Assembly (NCBI RefSeq): GCF_045679555.1
Contig: NC_092099.1
Span: 7,622,576-7,686,575 of the forward strand
DNA length: 64,000 bases
Direction of reading: 5' to 3'
Source of the DNA: Salvelinus alpinus
Taxonomy: Eukaryota > Chordata > Actinopteri > Salmoniformes > Salmonidae
Position numbers and translations under genes: made by a program
Shown: positions 10,663-21,275 of the stretch, piece by piece
How positions within the stretch are numbered: position 1 is the first letter of the stretch
How the letters are laid out: the number at the start of each line of letters is the position of its first letter
The notes under the pieces: model-generated
Databases searched by the model: none
What the model was told of the DNA's origin: nothing
Seen by the model: the letters and a program-made list of their open reading frames with translations, nothing else

Positions 10663-12047
10663 GAATTCTAAAACCTCAAGACCTCCATGTTCTTGGGCAT
10701 TAGTGAGCATATATTGTAATGAAACAGCAGGGAGCAGGTCTCGAACCCTCGACCTTCTAGCCCGAGGTCCGGCGCGCTATCGACTGTGCCGCAAAAGCAT
10801 GCTCGTGCAGCAGAGTCGATTTCCGCGCTTATAAACCCAGGGTCGTTACACTACTCCCTCCTTTCAAAGAGCGCGTCCTCGCGCTAGCTTGCGACTCTGC
10901 GTCTTACAGGAACGCGCTCACCGGCCAAGCACACACACTGCCGTGGATGCAAGGTCCGATCACTTCTGACACCAATGTAATGAAACGGCAGGGAGCAGGT
11001 CTCGAACCCTCTACCTTTTAGCCCGAGGTCTGGCGCGCTATCGACTGTGCCGCAAAAGCATGCGCAAGCGGCAGAGAAGATTTCCGCGCTTATAAACCCA
11101 GGGTCGTTACACTGTTTTCGTAGATAGTGAGGCTTGTTCCTCCAAATAAAATTGTAAAGAATCTTATCTAAGTCCTTTACAATTTTAGGGGGTAAGTCAA
11201 GTGATAATGAGACAGACCGATCTGGATAACCCTTCAGCTTTGGATAATAAAACCCGACCGTATAAAGAAATATATCTCATCAACCAGAGGTTCAATTTCT
11301 TCTTTGTTTTCTCAATGATGGGGTTAAAGTTCAATTCACTCCTTTGTTTTTCATCCTTGCATATAACAATTCCAAGATAAGTAACCTTATCTTTAACTGG
11401 GATACCATATACTTCCTGTAAAACTCAACCCTTGAGTGGAAATAAGACTGACTTATTGATATAGATTTTCAAACCCGAAACTACGGAAAAGTCTTCAATA
11501 CAGGAAACTGCTTTAGAAACCTCATTCCTGTCTCTTAAAAATATGGTGATATCATCAGCCAGTTGACATAGTTTAAATTCCTTGCCAAGTGCTGAAACAC
11601 CTTGAAAATTCCCTTTCTTGATATGAAGAGCCATAATTTGAGAAACCAATAAAAATACAAAAATGAACTAATTGGGCAGCCCTGCCTAAGTCATTATAGT
11701 CAATCATATCTATGATCAACCGGATGTTATTACTAATGTCTCAACCATGCATAAAACCAGATTGTTCTATATAAAGAGTATCCTTGTTAGGTTTGGGAAT
11801 CAAAGTAATTACACCTTACTTTAAGGAAGCCGGTAACTCCCCATTTTCTATTGATTCGTGAAACATAGAAAGAATGAAAGGAATCAATTTATCATTGAAT
11901 GCTTTATAAAACTCGCTTATTAAACCATCATTTCCAGGGGACCTATTGTCCTTAAGGCTTTTAATACAGTCTTTTATCTCAATTTCAGATAACTCATCAT
12001 CACAAAAATCCCTGAAACCATTATCTATCTTCTTAGCAATGTTTGCA
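10663..12047 (-). mobile_element. L1-type LINE, RT part of ORF2 (same copy as 3365-4074)
   Basis: Minus-strand pieces read, from right to left, DNDELSEIEIKD-like linker, SPGNDGLISEFYKAFNDK (RT start), CQLADDITIFLRDRN (RT active site, YADD-type changed to LADD), FIWRNKPHYLRKQ, and LTNAQEHGGLEVLEF at the left edge. Several stops and frameshifts show that it is dead. It is interrupted by the miniature LTR element at 10715-11111. Its 5' end stops near 12047, where a SINE head fragment lies. Confidence 0.7.
10715..11111 (-). mobile_element. Terminal-repeat retrotransposon in miniature (TRIM-like), 397 bp
   Basis: Two direct repeats of exactly 136 bp (10715-10850 and 10976-11111), both TGTAAT...TTACA on the plus strand, enclose 125 bp. 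Read on the minus strand, the first LTR is followed at once by a primer-binding-site-like sequence (TGGTGTCAGAAGTGATC, 10958-10974), and a purine tract (AAAGGAGGGAG) lies a few bases before the second LTR. This order of LTR, primer site, tiny interior, purine tract and LTR defines TRIM elements, which are non-autonomous LTR relatives. The LTR also contains a tRNA-like stretch with a B-box-like GGTTCGAGACC. It is inserted in an L1; no clean target duplication is visible. The LTRs differ at several sites, so it is not recent. Confidence 0.7.
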
Positions 12048-12086
12048 ATACGTCATGCTCTATCAACTGAGCTACGAAGGAGCACG
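12048..12086 (-). mobile_element. Head fragment of a tRNA-derived SINE
   Basis: The minus strand reads GCTCCTTCGTAGCTCAGTTG followed by ATAGAGCATGACG, a tRNA-like 5' end with an A box, as in a common salmonid SINE. The fragment stops after about 38 bases. It is too short and lacks the rest of a cloverleaf, so it is not a tRNA gene. Confidence 0.45.
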
Positions 12087-12319
12087 TCGACGTCACTAGA
12101 ATGATGACTAGCAATTTTAACGGATTCTAAAGGGAATCATAGAATTCCAAACTCATTTCTATGGCAACACAGTAAACAATCATTTTCGAACGTGTGTTGC
12201 CAAGAGACATCTAACCGACGTTCTGTGGAACATTTTCTGTGCGAAAACAACAACTTCAGTTTGCTGCTGACAACAAACTTGTTTGATTTTTGAGACCGGA
12301 GAGAACAATCGACTGGAAA

Positions 12320-15300
12320 ATGCCTGGGTGCTTTTCAAGAGAAAGAGTGCGTGGACGTCGGCGGCCTACTGCGTCGACAGGTTGTTCAAATTCATTTGTG
12401 GCTTGTTTTTCTTGTCTTTTTCTGTGTTGCAGGGTTCGTGATCGTCGACAGGTGGACAGCGACTTCGAAGAGGGTATGTGGAGTTTAAAACTCTTATTTT
12501 ACTACATTTAACAATGTCATTATAATTTGCGAAATGTTGTGTATTTCTATAATTCAGACTTGGGAAAAATGCTTGTGCTAGAGATGTTGTAGCTAGCTAG
12601 CTTGATAGCTAACATTAACTTTAGTAACTGTTGCTAAGCGATCGACTTTTGCTACCTAGCTAGCTAGTATTAGCAATCTTGCTACGTTTTATGTCCTAAC
12701 AATTGTATATTTTATATTCCAATGTTCCTCATTTTAGAAACAACTGTCCTGGATGAGGTCCAGTTGGATGTGGCATTGGATGCTGTGCCAGATGTTCCAC
12801 AGCTCCTCCCTGATGTCCAGAATGCTGCTATCATCCTTGAGGATGTGCCAGATGTGCAGACTATCCTTGAGGTACAATTTTCTGAAAGTTTGGGGTTTTA
12901 TGTTTGAAAAATATCCCAGATATTCAAGTTGTGTCTCTTTGACATGAAACAAATCTCTTTTCTGCTTTCTGCTTTAGGAGGCCACTGGCAATTGGCAGTT
13001 GATTCCGATTAGGTTCAGCCCACTGTACTGTGGGCCTGTTGTGATCAGGGTAAGAGACACCCCAACACACACAGACACAGTCACATCACGGTTACAATGA
13101 TTACTGTTTCCAACATGAATGTATTGTAATGTGCAGAACAATGCCGATTCGGTGGTTAAAGCTTGGAGAACTTTCCAGTTTATCAGCCCCTTCATCACCT
13201 ACATGCGTGGGGGATCCCAGGTATGTCTTTATAACTACCTAATCCTAATCTACATTGTCAGTCATTTGACCTTGATGGAAATGTGTCACAGCAATTGCTG
13301 AAGTGGTTTTGTTGATGTTGTCTTGTTGTTTATCTCAACAGCAGGTGGTGGTGAGGATGCACCACCTGAGTAGGGTGAGAGGCCTGGAGACTCAACTGGT
13401 GTGGGCCATCTCCAAGGAGACAGCCAGGCTTAGTCCAGAGGGCATCCCCTACTGTGCCACCAAAGTGCAGTCCATCACTTGGATCCAGGTAAGACGTAAA
13501 TACTACTGAAATAGTATTAGATTAGGCTTTTCTTCACTTATTCCATTTGGCCTTAACATGTATTCTCTCTCTGTCAGCGTGTGGCTGGCAGGGTGACCCA
13601 CTATGCGTCTCACCTCCGCCACGAGACGTCTGTGGACGTGACGCTTGGCTGCTACCAGGTAAATAAACGATTTCCTATGTATATAGACTAGACATTACTG
13701 GGCATTTTTGCATTAGATTTGGTGTGTTTTCTAATAACGTGTGTGTGGTAAACAGGTGTGTTGTGTGTGTTTTGAGCAGCAGACTGATGTCTCAGTGGTG
13801 TACGTCACTCTCCACATGGGGCTGGACGGGCTTCTCTCCTCTTCAGCGTGGTCGGAGGCTGCCTCCTTCTCTACGCCCACCACTCAGCAGTTCACTGACC
13901 CAGCGCCTGAGGGCCACAACTGCTATGAGGTCAGACGTTACACACACATACTATTGACTAGGAGCATTAAGATCCTTCCATTGACCGATTGTTTGTTATG
14001 TCATTGCATTGGTCACTGGTTTTGAATGCTTGTTTTGTTGTCGTAGGGCTGGGAGGAGGACCTGCTGCCTGAGGAGAGGGAGGTTCCTCTGCTAAAGTCA
14101 GTTCCTCTAAATGTCTGTGTAGTCTGGGCTTGTCAGATGCTGAAGGATAGTGGTCATAATGCTGTTATCCCCCATTGACTCTAATGGTTGACATGCTCCA
14201 TTCCCTCCCTTTCACAGCCTCTACCTTACCACCAAGAGAGTGGAGGACATCGCCCTGAGACTCGTCTCCCTGCGCCAGGCCTTCACTGTGAGTGGACCCA
14301 CTTTTCTTTTTCTCTCTGTGACTTCTTGTTCTGTCTCCTAGAGGAAGATGTCTCACCCTAACTCTTCCCTCTTCCCTAGACCCTGCTTGGTTCCACCCTG
14401 AGCAGGAACCATCTGTTTGTGGCGGGAAAGGTCCTCCTGGGCGCACTGGTTCAGGCCAACCACATGGTAACTCACTAACTCATTATCTTTCAAGGGAAAG
14501 AGAGCGTCCCTGAGGGGATATGTGTTCTGTTCACTAAGATGCTCTTTTCTTTGTCATAGGATGAGGCCAAGTTCATCCTTACCTATAACAACTTTGTGGA
14601 CTACCTGAGTGACCCCTCCAAGCGGAATGACATTGCGAGGGAGCTGGCTGAGGCAAAGGTGAGTTCATTAACTCTTTCAAGTCTCACAGAGTTCTTCCAC
14701 ATGCATGTCTTTTATACATCACAGTAGCTGATCTATATGAAATCATTCCTATTTTCTCCAAACGTGTTTTCTTGTCCTAGATCCATCATGTGAACATGAT
14801 AGATGTCCTCTTCGAGCTGGTGCTGTTTGGGTTGATGACAGCTCAGAAGTCCCTAATGGTGGTAAGTAGCATCTCACTGGTACATGTTTTGATATCTCTC
14901 TATTAGCAGTTTCACTTAAATTCATCTTCTCTTCTATTCTCTCCTCTTTTCTCCTCCTTTGTTTCCTTTAGCACCCTGGTGGGTTCGTGGAGCGTCTGTA
15001 CGCTCTCCTGTACTGCTTCCTGCCCACTGCTGCCAACATGGAGCCAGAGGCTGACAGATACCTGCTGCTGCTCAATGTAAGAGTCAAGAGGTTACTTCCT
15101 GTTTACTTCCATATTCTTAGTTTACTTGTTTTTTACTTCCTTATTCATGGTTAACCAGGTTCCAATGCCATTTTAGGGGGAGTATTTCTAATTGTCTCTC
15201 TCCTCTTGATAAGCTAGTAACTCAGAGCCATTTTCTATGTGTTGTGTTCTCTTCAGGGCGGGCTGATGGCTCTGCTAGATGACATGTTTGGCCAGCAGCT

Positions 15301-15388
15301 GGCCTGGTACTTTAACCCAGAGTCTCTGGTCACTGAGCTCTCCAGACTCCTGGAGTACCACTTGGAGAACCTCATGGCCAGCATGTAG
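12320..15388 (+). CDS. Mitoguardin-like (Miga-domain) protein, 14 exons, 481 aa
   Basis: Exons by splice sites and phase: 12320-12473, 12738-12871, 12978-13049, 13137-13220, 13342-13488, 13578-13658, 13780-13929, 14047-14096, 14218-14287, 14380-14466, 14560-14658, 14781-14861, 14972-15076, 15257-15388. All junctions are GT-AG and the sum is 1446 bases, one open frame ending TAG. The second half follows the order of mitoguardin (MIGA1/2, formerly FAM73): LVSLRQAFTTLLG, a helical block ending ELAEAK, VNMIDVLFELVL, a GGFVERLYALL segment matching the family's DGF-hFYhh, and DDMFGQQLAWYF near the end. Mitoguardins anchor in the outer mitochondrial membrane and promote fusion and lipid transfer. 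This protein is shorter and diverged. Its only hydrophobic N-terminal stretch is a Cys-rich 16 residues (about 22-37). The family assignment is by eye and the cellular role is inferred. It could be a fish-specific paralogue. Confidence 0.7.
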
Positions 15389-15604
15389 TCCTACTGCAGG
15401 GACCATAATCCTTTCTCCTTCTCTCTCTCTTTTGAAGGAATTGAGGACTTGAAGTGCTTTGTTGAACCCTGATTAGTTAACACCCATTAATTTAATGTAT
15501 TCTCTTGTTTACTCTCCCCACAGGATTCTTGTGACACTTTGCCACCCAACAGGGATCTAGACACCAATGCACTACATTACTTTGCACTGAATTTGACATT
15601 TTTA

Positions 15605-15610
15605 AATAAA
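15605..15610 (+). terminator. Polyadenylation signal of the Miga-like gene
   Basis: A canonical AATAAA lies 217 bases after the stop codon of the 12320-15388 gene, on the same strand. Confidence 0.6.
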
Positions 15611-15855
15611 ATAAGTTGTAGTTCAAAAACATTTTTGTTTCCGTCTTTTCATCTATTTGATTTTATGACCATTTCCTCTTCCTAGAGGTATAATGCTAAT
15701 ATTAGATTATTACATTAACAATGATGCTTTATTATCTGCATATGGAAATAAAAACAACGTTTAGTTGATTTACAGATACTACAGGTCCACACTTTATATG
15801 GTTTTGTACTGTGGTTTGTGATACTGTACTATTTAAAAAGATGTAGGACTACATA

Positions 15856-16351
15856 CACTGAGTGCACAAAACATTAGGAACGTCTTCCTAATATTGAGTT
15901 GCACACCCTTTTCCCCTCAGAACAGCCTCAATTCGTCGGGGCATGGACTCTACAAGCTGCCCTAAGCGTTCCACAAGGATATATGTTGTGTCAAGTTGGC
16001 TGGACGTCCTTTGGGTGGTGGACCATTCTTGATACACATGGGAAACTGTTGAGCATGAAAAAAACAGCAGTGTTGCAGTTCTTGACACACTTAACCCGGT
16101 GCGCCTGGCACCTACTACCATAACCCATTCAAAGGCAGTTAAATCTTTTGTCTTGCCGAATCACCCTCTAAATGACACACACAATCCATGTCTCAATTCT
16201 CTCAAGGTTTTAAAATCTTTCTTTAACTCCCCTTCATCTACACTGATTGAAGTGGATTCAACAAGTGACATCAATAAGGGATCATAGCTTTCACTTGGTC
16301 AGTCTATGTCATGGAAAGAGCAGGTGTCCTCAATGTTTTGTATTATCAGTG
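15856..16351 (-). mobile_element. Internally deleted Tc1-like element, copy 1
   Basis: The left end CACTGAGTGCACAAAACATT follows a TA; the right end is a diverged inverted copy (CAGTG near 16347-16351). The minus strand reads GARRTGLSVSRTATLL and VSHVYQEW (helix-turn-helix of a Tc1 transposase), then jumps to LVESMPRRIEAVLRGKG, the usual transposase carboxy end. The catalytic centre is absent. The copy at 61545-62034 has the same architecture in the opposite orientation, so the family spreads as a non-autonomous derivative. Confidence 0.7.
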
Positions 16352-16589
16352 TGTAGTAACCTGGTACAGTATAAAGTATACCACTAGAGGGGGTAATTGC
16401 TTCAGTCTTGAATGTTTCTTCTCACTATCCCTACTCTACATTAAGTGCCATTGTAGACTCCGATAACTTGGGTATCTTAGTTTTTTATATTTGCCATTAA
16501 TGTCTGAACCATTTACCATCTTTCCCACTGAAACCAGTAATGTTAGCGTTTATGTGAGAGAGGGTGTAGTAGTGCATACTGACCACTAG

Positions 16590-17310
16590 TTGGATCATAG
16601 TGGGTGGTGGAGTTCATGCAGGAACACAGAGGGTAGAGGCATTCTCCATCACAGTAGAAGGCAGAGTAACCCGTAGGAGCCAATACCCAGTCCTAATGGA
16701 GAGAAATACCATAGAAATCGAATGACAAGATTAGATGAATGACTAGAATAGACTCTTTCAATGAGAAATACATGATAAAGAATCCAAAGAACATACTCTA
16801 CAATGCACATCCGACACAAATGCCTTGCTTCCCTAAAAATACTGTGTGTTACAGCAAATAAGGTGGTACAATGTTAGCTCATGATTATCTATTCAGTACA
16901 ATGAGTAGTTAAGAGAGATAGAATCTCACCTTTCAGCCGTGTTCACTGAATATCACATATAATTCATGTCTCTTACAAGCCTGACGCCCACTGTTGACAT
17001 GGCTGTGATCTGAAAGGGACCAAAAAATATGTTATGAACCAGGAAAGACCAATGTACACTTTGGATGCATTGGATTTCAAATGAAATGTAAACGCAACTT
17101 AAGTAATTTTGTAATTGGGATGAACTATTCCTTTAAACTGTGTATAAAACAAGTTCAACTACAAGACGAAAAACCAGTGTTGTCCCCTGACCTTGTATGT
17201 ATACTGGGCAAGGGCAGGTCGTATTTGGGCTTCTTCTTTTGGGGGTTGGGTTTCAGGGCGCCTGGGGGGCGACAGGGCCTGGCTGACCCTGAAGAAGTTG
17301 GTTAGATGAG
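16590..17310 (-). pseudogene. bmp8a: BMP8-like TGF-beta ligand, three decayed exons
   Basis: Minus strand, in order. (1) About 17310-17205: TNFFRVSQALSPPRRPE then Lys/Pro-rich codons, like the end of a BMP5-8 prodomain. (2) 17009-16930: in the second frame RQACKRHELYV then IFSEHG, a stop, and Lys, with a GTGAGA donor; family sequence is ACKRHELYVSFRELGW, so the Trp codon has become TGA. (3) 16692 to about 16600, after a CCATTAG acceptor: [20 protein letters not shown] then [11 protein letters not shown], matching the exon that starts DW-IAP-GYSAYYC-GEC in BMP7/8. The last exon (CCAPTKL...CGCH) was not found. The sequence is closer to BMP8 (GYSA, SCMN) than to BMP5/6/7. Secreted dimeric ligand family. 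This copy cannot encode one because of the stop, a frameshift in (1) and the loss of the cystine-knot end. The symbol gives the nearest family only. Confidence 0.65.
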
Positions 17311-17564
17311 TACTTGAAGGCTTATATCTATATTTTGGAATGTTGGATGTTGATTTCGGGAGGCTTCCATCATGGAAAAGGGACCAGACCACTTTTTTTG
17401 TTAGTTAACCTAAACGAATCACGACCTTCTATAGAATAACAACAGTGACAACAGTTGACTGCTATTTAAGTAATAGTTTGACTGTCAAATCCATGTATTG
17501 GTGTGTGGCCATTGACTTTTATGGAGAGACTGCCCTTTCTGTGCCATTTCCTGGGCATTTCATT
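17311..17564. other. No feature recognised
   Basis: Probably intron or flank of the BMP8-like relic, up to the edge of the Gypsy fossil. Nothing convincing is seen. Confidence 0.4.
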
Positions 17565-18955
17565 AACTCCGCGTTCTAATTTCGGCCAGAACCGGCTGAT
17601 ACCCCAGTACGCACTGGAAGGGGGAGAGGTTAGTGGAGGAGTGGTGAAGCGAGTTCTGGACCATCTCTTCCCAGGGCACGAACGCCGCCCACTCCCCCGG
17701 CCGGTCCTGGCAACAAGACCGCAGAAACCTACCCACATCCTTGTTAACTCTCTCCACCTGCCCGTTACTCTCGGGGTGAAAACCTGAGGTAAGGCTGATC
17801 GAGACCCCCAGACGCTCAATGAACGCTCTCCAGACCCTCGGTCAGGCACTATATCCTCAGGCACCCCGTAGTGCCAGAAGACATGAGTGAACAAGGCCTC
17901 CGCAGTCTGTAGGGCTGTAGGGAGACCGGGCAGAGGAAGGAGACGGCAGGACTTGGAAAAACGGTCCACAACGACCAGGATCGTGGTGTTACCCTGGGAC
18001 GGGGGAGATCTGTGAGAAAATCTATCGACAGGTGAGACCATGGCCGTTGTTGAACGGGTAAGGGGTGTAACTTACCTCTGGGCAGGTGCCTAGGAGCCTT
18101 ACACTGGGCGCACACCGAGCAGGAGGAAACATAAACCCTCACGTCCTTAGCCAAGGTGGGCCACCAGTACTTCCCAATCAAACAGCGCACTGTCTGACCG
18201 ATACCTGGATGACCAGAGGAGGGTGACGTGTGAGCCCAATAGGTCAGCCGGTCACGGACAGCAGACGGAACGTACAGACGCCCAGCGGGACACTGGAGAG
18301 GAGCGGGCCCTGCCCATAACACCTGCTTAATGTCCGCGTCCAGCTCTCATACTACCGGCGCCACCAGGCAGGGGGCCAGGATGATGGGGTTGGGATCCAT
18401 GGGCCTCTCCTCTGTGTAATACAGCCGGGACAGTGCATCTGCCTTGACATTCTGGTAACCTGGTCTGTACGAAAGGGTGAAAACAAAACGGGTGAAAAAC
18501 ATGGCCCACCTTGCCTGGCGAGGATTCAGTCTCCTCGCTGCCCGGATGTACTCCAGATTGCGGTGATCAGTCCAGATGAGAAAAGGGTGTTTTGCCCCCT
18601 CAAGTCAATGTCTCAACGTCTTCAAAGCCTTGACGACAGCCAACAGCTCCCGGTCCCCCACGTCATAGTTTCGCTCCACCGGGCTGAGCTTCCTCGAGAA
18701 GAAGGCACAGGGGCGGAGCTTCGGTGGCGTACCCGAGCGCTGAGAGAGCACGGCTCCTATCCCAGCCTTGGTCCACCTCCACTGTGAATGCCAAAGAGGG
18801 AACCGGATGGGCCAGCACGGGATCCGAGGTAAACAGAGCCCTTAGGTGATCAAAAGCCCTGCCCGCCTCAGCCGACCACTGCAGACGTACCGGGCCCCCC
18901 TTCAGCAGTGAGGTAATGGGAGCCGCTACCTGACCAAAACCCCGGATAGGCAATC
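17565..18955 (-). mobile_element. Ty3/Gypsy retrotransposon fossil (pol part)
   Basis: Minus-strand pieces read, from right to left: end of reverse transcriptase/RNase H ([37 protein letters not shown]), integrase zinc-binding region (HPGIGQTVRCL, YWWPTLAKDV, CSVCAQCK), integrase core ([22 protein letters not shown]) and the core end ([11 protein letters not shown]). It is broken, with several breaks, and is a partial copy: no LTR, gag or protease was seen. The right edge (18955) abuts a LINE scrap. Old. Confidence 0.75.
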
Positions 18956-19120
18956 ATTTGAGAAACCAAGGCTGTTGAGTCTGTCGATAAGGATGTGGTG
19001 ATTGACAGAGTCGAAAGCCTTGGCCAGGTCAATGAATACGGCTGCACAGTATTGTTTCTTATCAATGGCAGTTAAGATATCGTTTAGTACCTTGAGCGTG
19101 GCTGAGGTGCACCCATGACC
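18956..19120 (-). mobile_element. LINE reverse transcriptase scrap
   Basis: The minus strand encodes LNDILTAIDKKQYCAAVFID then LAKAFDSVNHHILIDRLNSL, an RT palm segment of a CR1/L2-group LINE. About 55 codons remain. It is wedged between the Gypsy fossil and a SINE fragment. Confidence 0.6.
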
Positions 19121-19245
19121 ATGAACGAGCATGACGCTTGCAACGCCAGGGTAGTGGGTTCGATTCCCGTCACCACCCATACATAAACGACAGCAGGTTT
19201 TATTGTAAGTCGCTTTGGATAAAAGCATCTGATGAATGACATATA
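19121..19245 (+). mobile_element. tRNA-derived SINE fragment (HpaI-type)
   Basis: Contains the 3' half of a tRNA-like head (GCTTGCAACGCCAGGGTAGT, B box GGTTCGATTCCC), then the tail GTAAGTCGCTTTGGATAAAA. The 5' A-box end is missing. The tail matches the 3' end of the LINE at 31841-31880. The family name is from memory of salmonid SINEs. Confidence 0.6.
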
Positions 19246-19905
19246 TTCACTTACTTGCTATACAATGTAGAGAGAAAAAGGGTCAATTCAAGAGGGAGCT
19301 ACGAAATGCATGTCCAAACATCGTTTTTTTTGCTTGATGTCATTAGAAATGACATAGAATTAATCATTAGCTTGTTCTCTACAATATTATAACATTCATA
19401 TACTTGTACTTGACAGTGTTGATGAAATAATAACGATCACTTGCTGTGACCATTACTAGATTAGACTACACTGCACTTGGTTGTATGTGTTCCATATTTG
19501 GTGTTGTGAGGTTAAATTCTCAGAGTAAATTGTCGGTAAACTTTTCAACCATATATGGTAGAGACATTGGGTTTAGACTGTTGTTTTCTGACATAATGTT
19601 CTATTGATTGGGCATATTTGTAAACCTTGAATGAATTACTCATTTTATGTTTTTGGCTATTTTGCCACCAGCTGCTTTCCTATATCGTTGGTATAATATA
19701 AAATACAAATACCAAATATTGTGTTTTATAAAGTCACTAGCTAGGTTGGAAGAATGAGACAAACAAGGTGATTTATTTTATTGTGTTGTTTAAATCCTGA
19801 AAGTATAGTCTTTGCCACAGTGGGCTATATAGTCTTTTGGAGGACATATTGACCAAATTCAGACAAGGGGGGCCACAGCCCACAGGAAAAAAACACTGAA
19901 GGCTC
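19246..19905. other. No feature recognised
   Basis: AT-rich DNA between a SINE fragment and a Tc1 element. I see no gene or repeat here. Confidence 0.4.
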
Positions 19906-19907
19906 TA

Positions 19908-20476
19908 CACTACCGGTCAAAAGTTTTAGAACACCTACTCATTCAAGGGTTTTTCTTTATTTTTACTATTTTCTACCTTGAAGAAAAATAGTGAAGACAT
20001 CAAAACCATGAAATAACACATATGGAATCATGTAGTAACCAAAAAAGTGTTAAACAAATCCAAATATATTTTAGATTCTTCAAAGTAGCCACCCTTTGCC
20101 TTGATGACAGCTTTGCACACTCTTGGCATTCTCTCAACCAGCTTCATGAGAAAGTCACCTGGAATGCATTTCAATTAACAGGTGTGCCTTCTTAAAAGTG
20201 GAATTTCTTTCCTTTTTAATGTGTTTGACACAATCAATTGTGTTGTGACAAGGTCGGGGGGTTTACAGAAGATAGCCCTATTTGGTAAAATACCAAGTTC
20301 ATATTATGGCAAGAACAGCTCAAATAAGCAAAGAGAAACATGTGGGGGTGCTTTGCTATTGACACTGTCTGTGATTTATTTAGAATTCACACTTAACCAG
20401 CATGGCTACAACAGCATTCTGCAGCAATACGTCATCCCATCTGGTTTGGGCTTAGTGGGAATATCATTTGTTTTAA
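19908..20476 (+). mobile_element. Tc1-like transposon, internally deleted, 3' end lost
   Basis: The inverted-repeat end CACTACCGGTCAAAAGTTTT starts right after TA. The transposase start follows (ATGGCAAGAACAGCTCAAAT near 20307), then sequence jumps near 20340 to mid-transposase codons STLNQHGYNSILQQ-like to PSGLGLVG. The HTH-to-catalytic stretch and the right end are absent. A SINE follows at once. Confidence 0.65.
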
Positions 20477-20946
20477 TAAATTATTATAAAAAAATAAAAA
20501 CAATTGTTTGTTACTTTTACACCTTTTTCGTGGTATCCAATTGGTAGTTACAGTCTTGTCGAATCGCTGCAACTCCCGTATGGACTCGGGAGAGGCGAAG
20601 GTCGAGAGTCGTGTGTCCTTCAAAACACAACCCAGCCAAGCCGCACTGCTTCTTGACACAATGCCTGCTTAACCCGGAAGCCAGGCGCACCAATGGGTCG
20701 GGGGAAAAACCATACACCTGGCAACCCTGTTAGCGTGCATTGTGCCTGGCTCGCCACAGGAGTCGCTAGAGCGCGATGGGACAAGAACGCCCCTGCTGGC
20801 CAAACCCTCCCCTAACCCGGACGACGCTGGGCCAATTGTGTGCCGCCCCATGGGTCTCCCGGTCGCGGCCGGCTGCGACATAGCCTGGACTCTAACCAGG
20901 ATCTCTAACTGTGCAGCTTGCCTTAGACCACTGTGCCACTCAGGAG
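20477..20946 (-). mobile_element. tRNA-Leu-like SINE (SlmI-type), full or nearly full
   Basis: Read on the minus strand it starts CTCCTGAGTGGCACAGTGGT and continues through a tRNA-like head, GGTCGAGAGT and GTGTCAAGAAGCAGTGCGGC-type body blocks, GGATACCACGAAAAAGG and an A/T-rich tail. The same family occupies 50292-50774. The A/B-box region resembles a leucine tRNA. The family name is probable, not certain. Confidence 0.7.
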
Positions 20947-21275
20947 AATTCCAATCAAAGCTGTAAAGTACTGTATTATAAGTATATCAATGCTAAAATT
21001 CTACCCTTTTGATGACTATAATATCTTGTTGAACCATGAATTTGTCATTGTCTCTTTTAGATGTACTAAACATGGTTTGCAATACTTACACGCTTTTTTC
21101 TTCTTCTTTAATCATACTTTTAACCAGTACAAGTTAGTAACAATGGAAAATGGCAACAAAAAAAATGTTGGCCATTTTTGTATGTACAGTGGAACAAATA
21201 CACAGTGATGTATGTCCTTGTCAACAGATATCTGGAGGACTGTATACTGCTATATTTGTAATATAATAAACTATA

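Noticed and set aside
12048-12086. tRNA gene on the minus strand
   Set aside because: Only the 5' arm and A box are present; no anticodon or T arm. It fits a SINE head.
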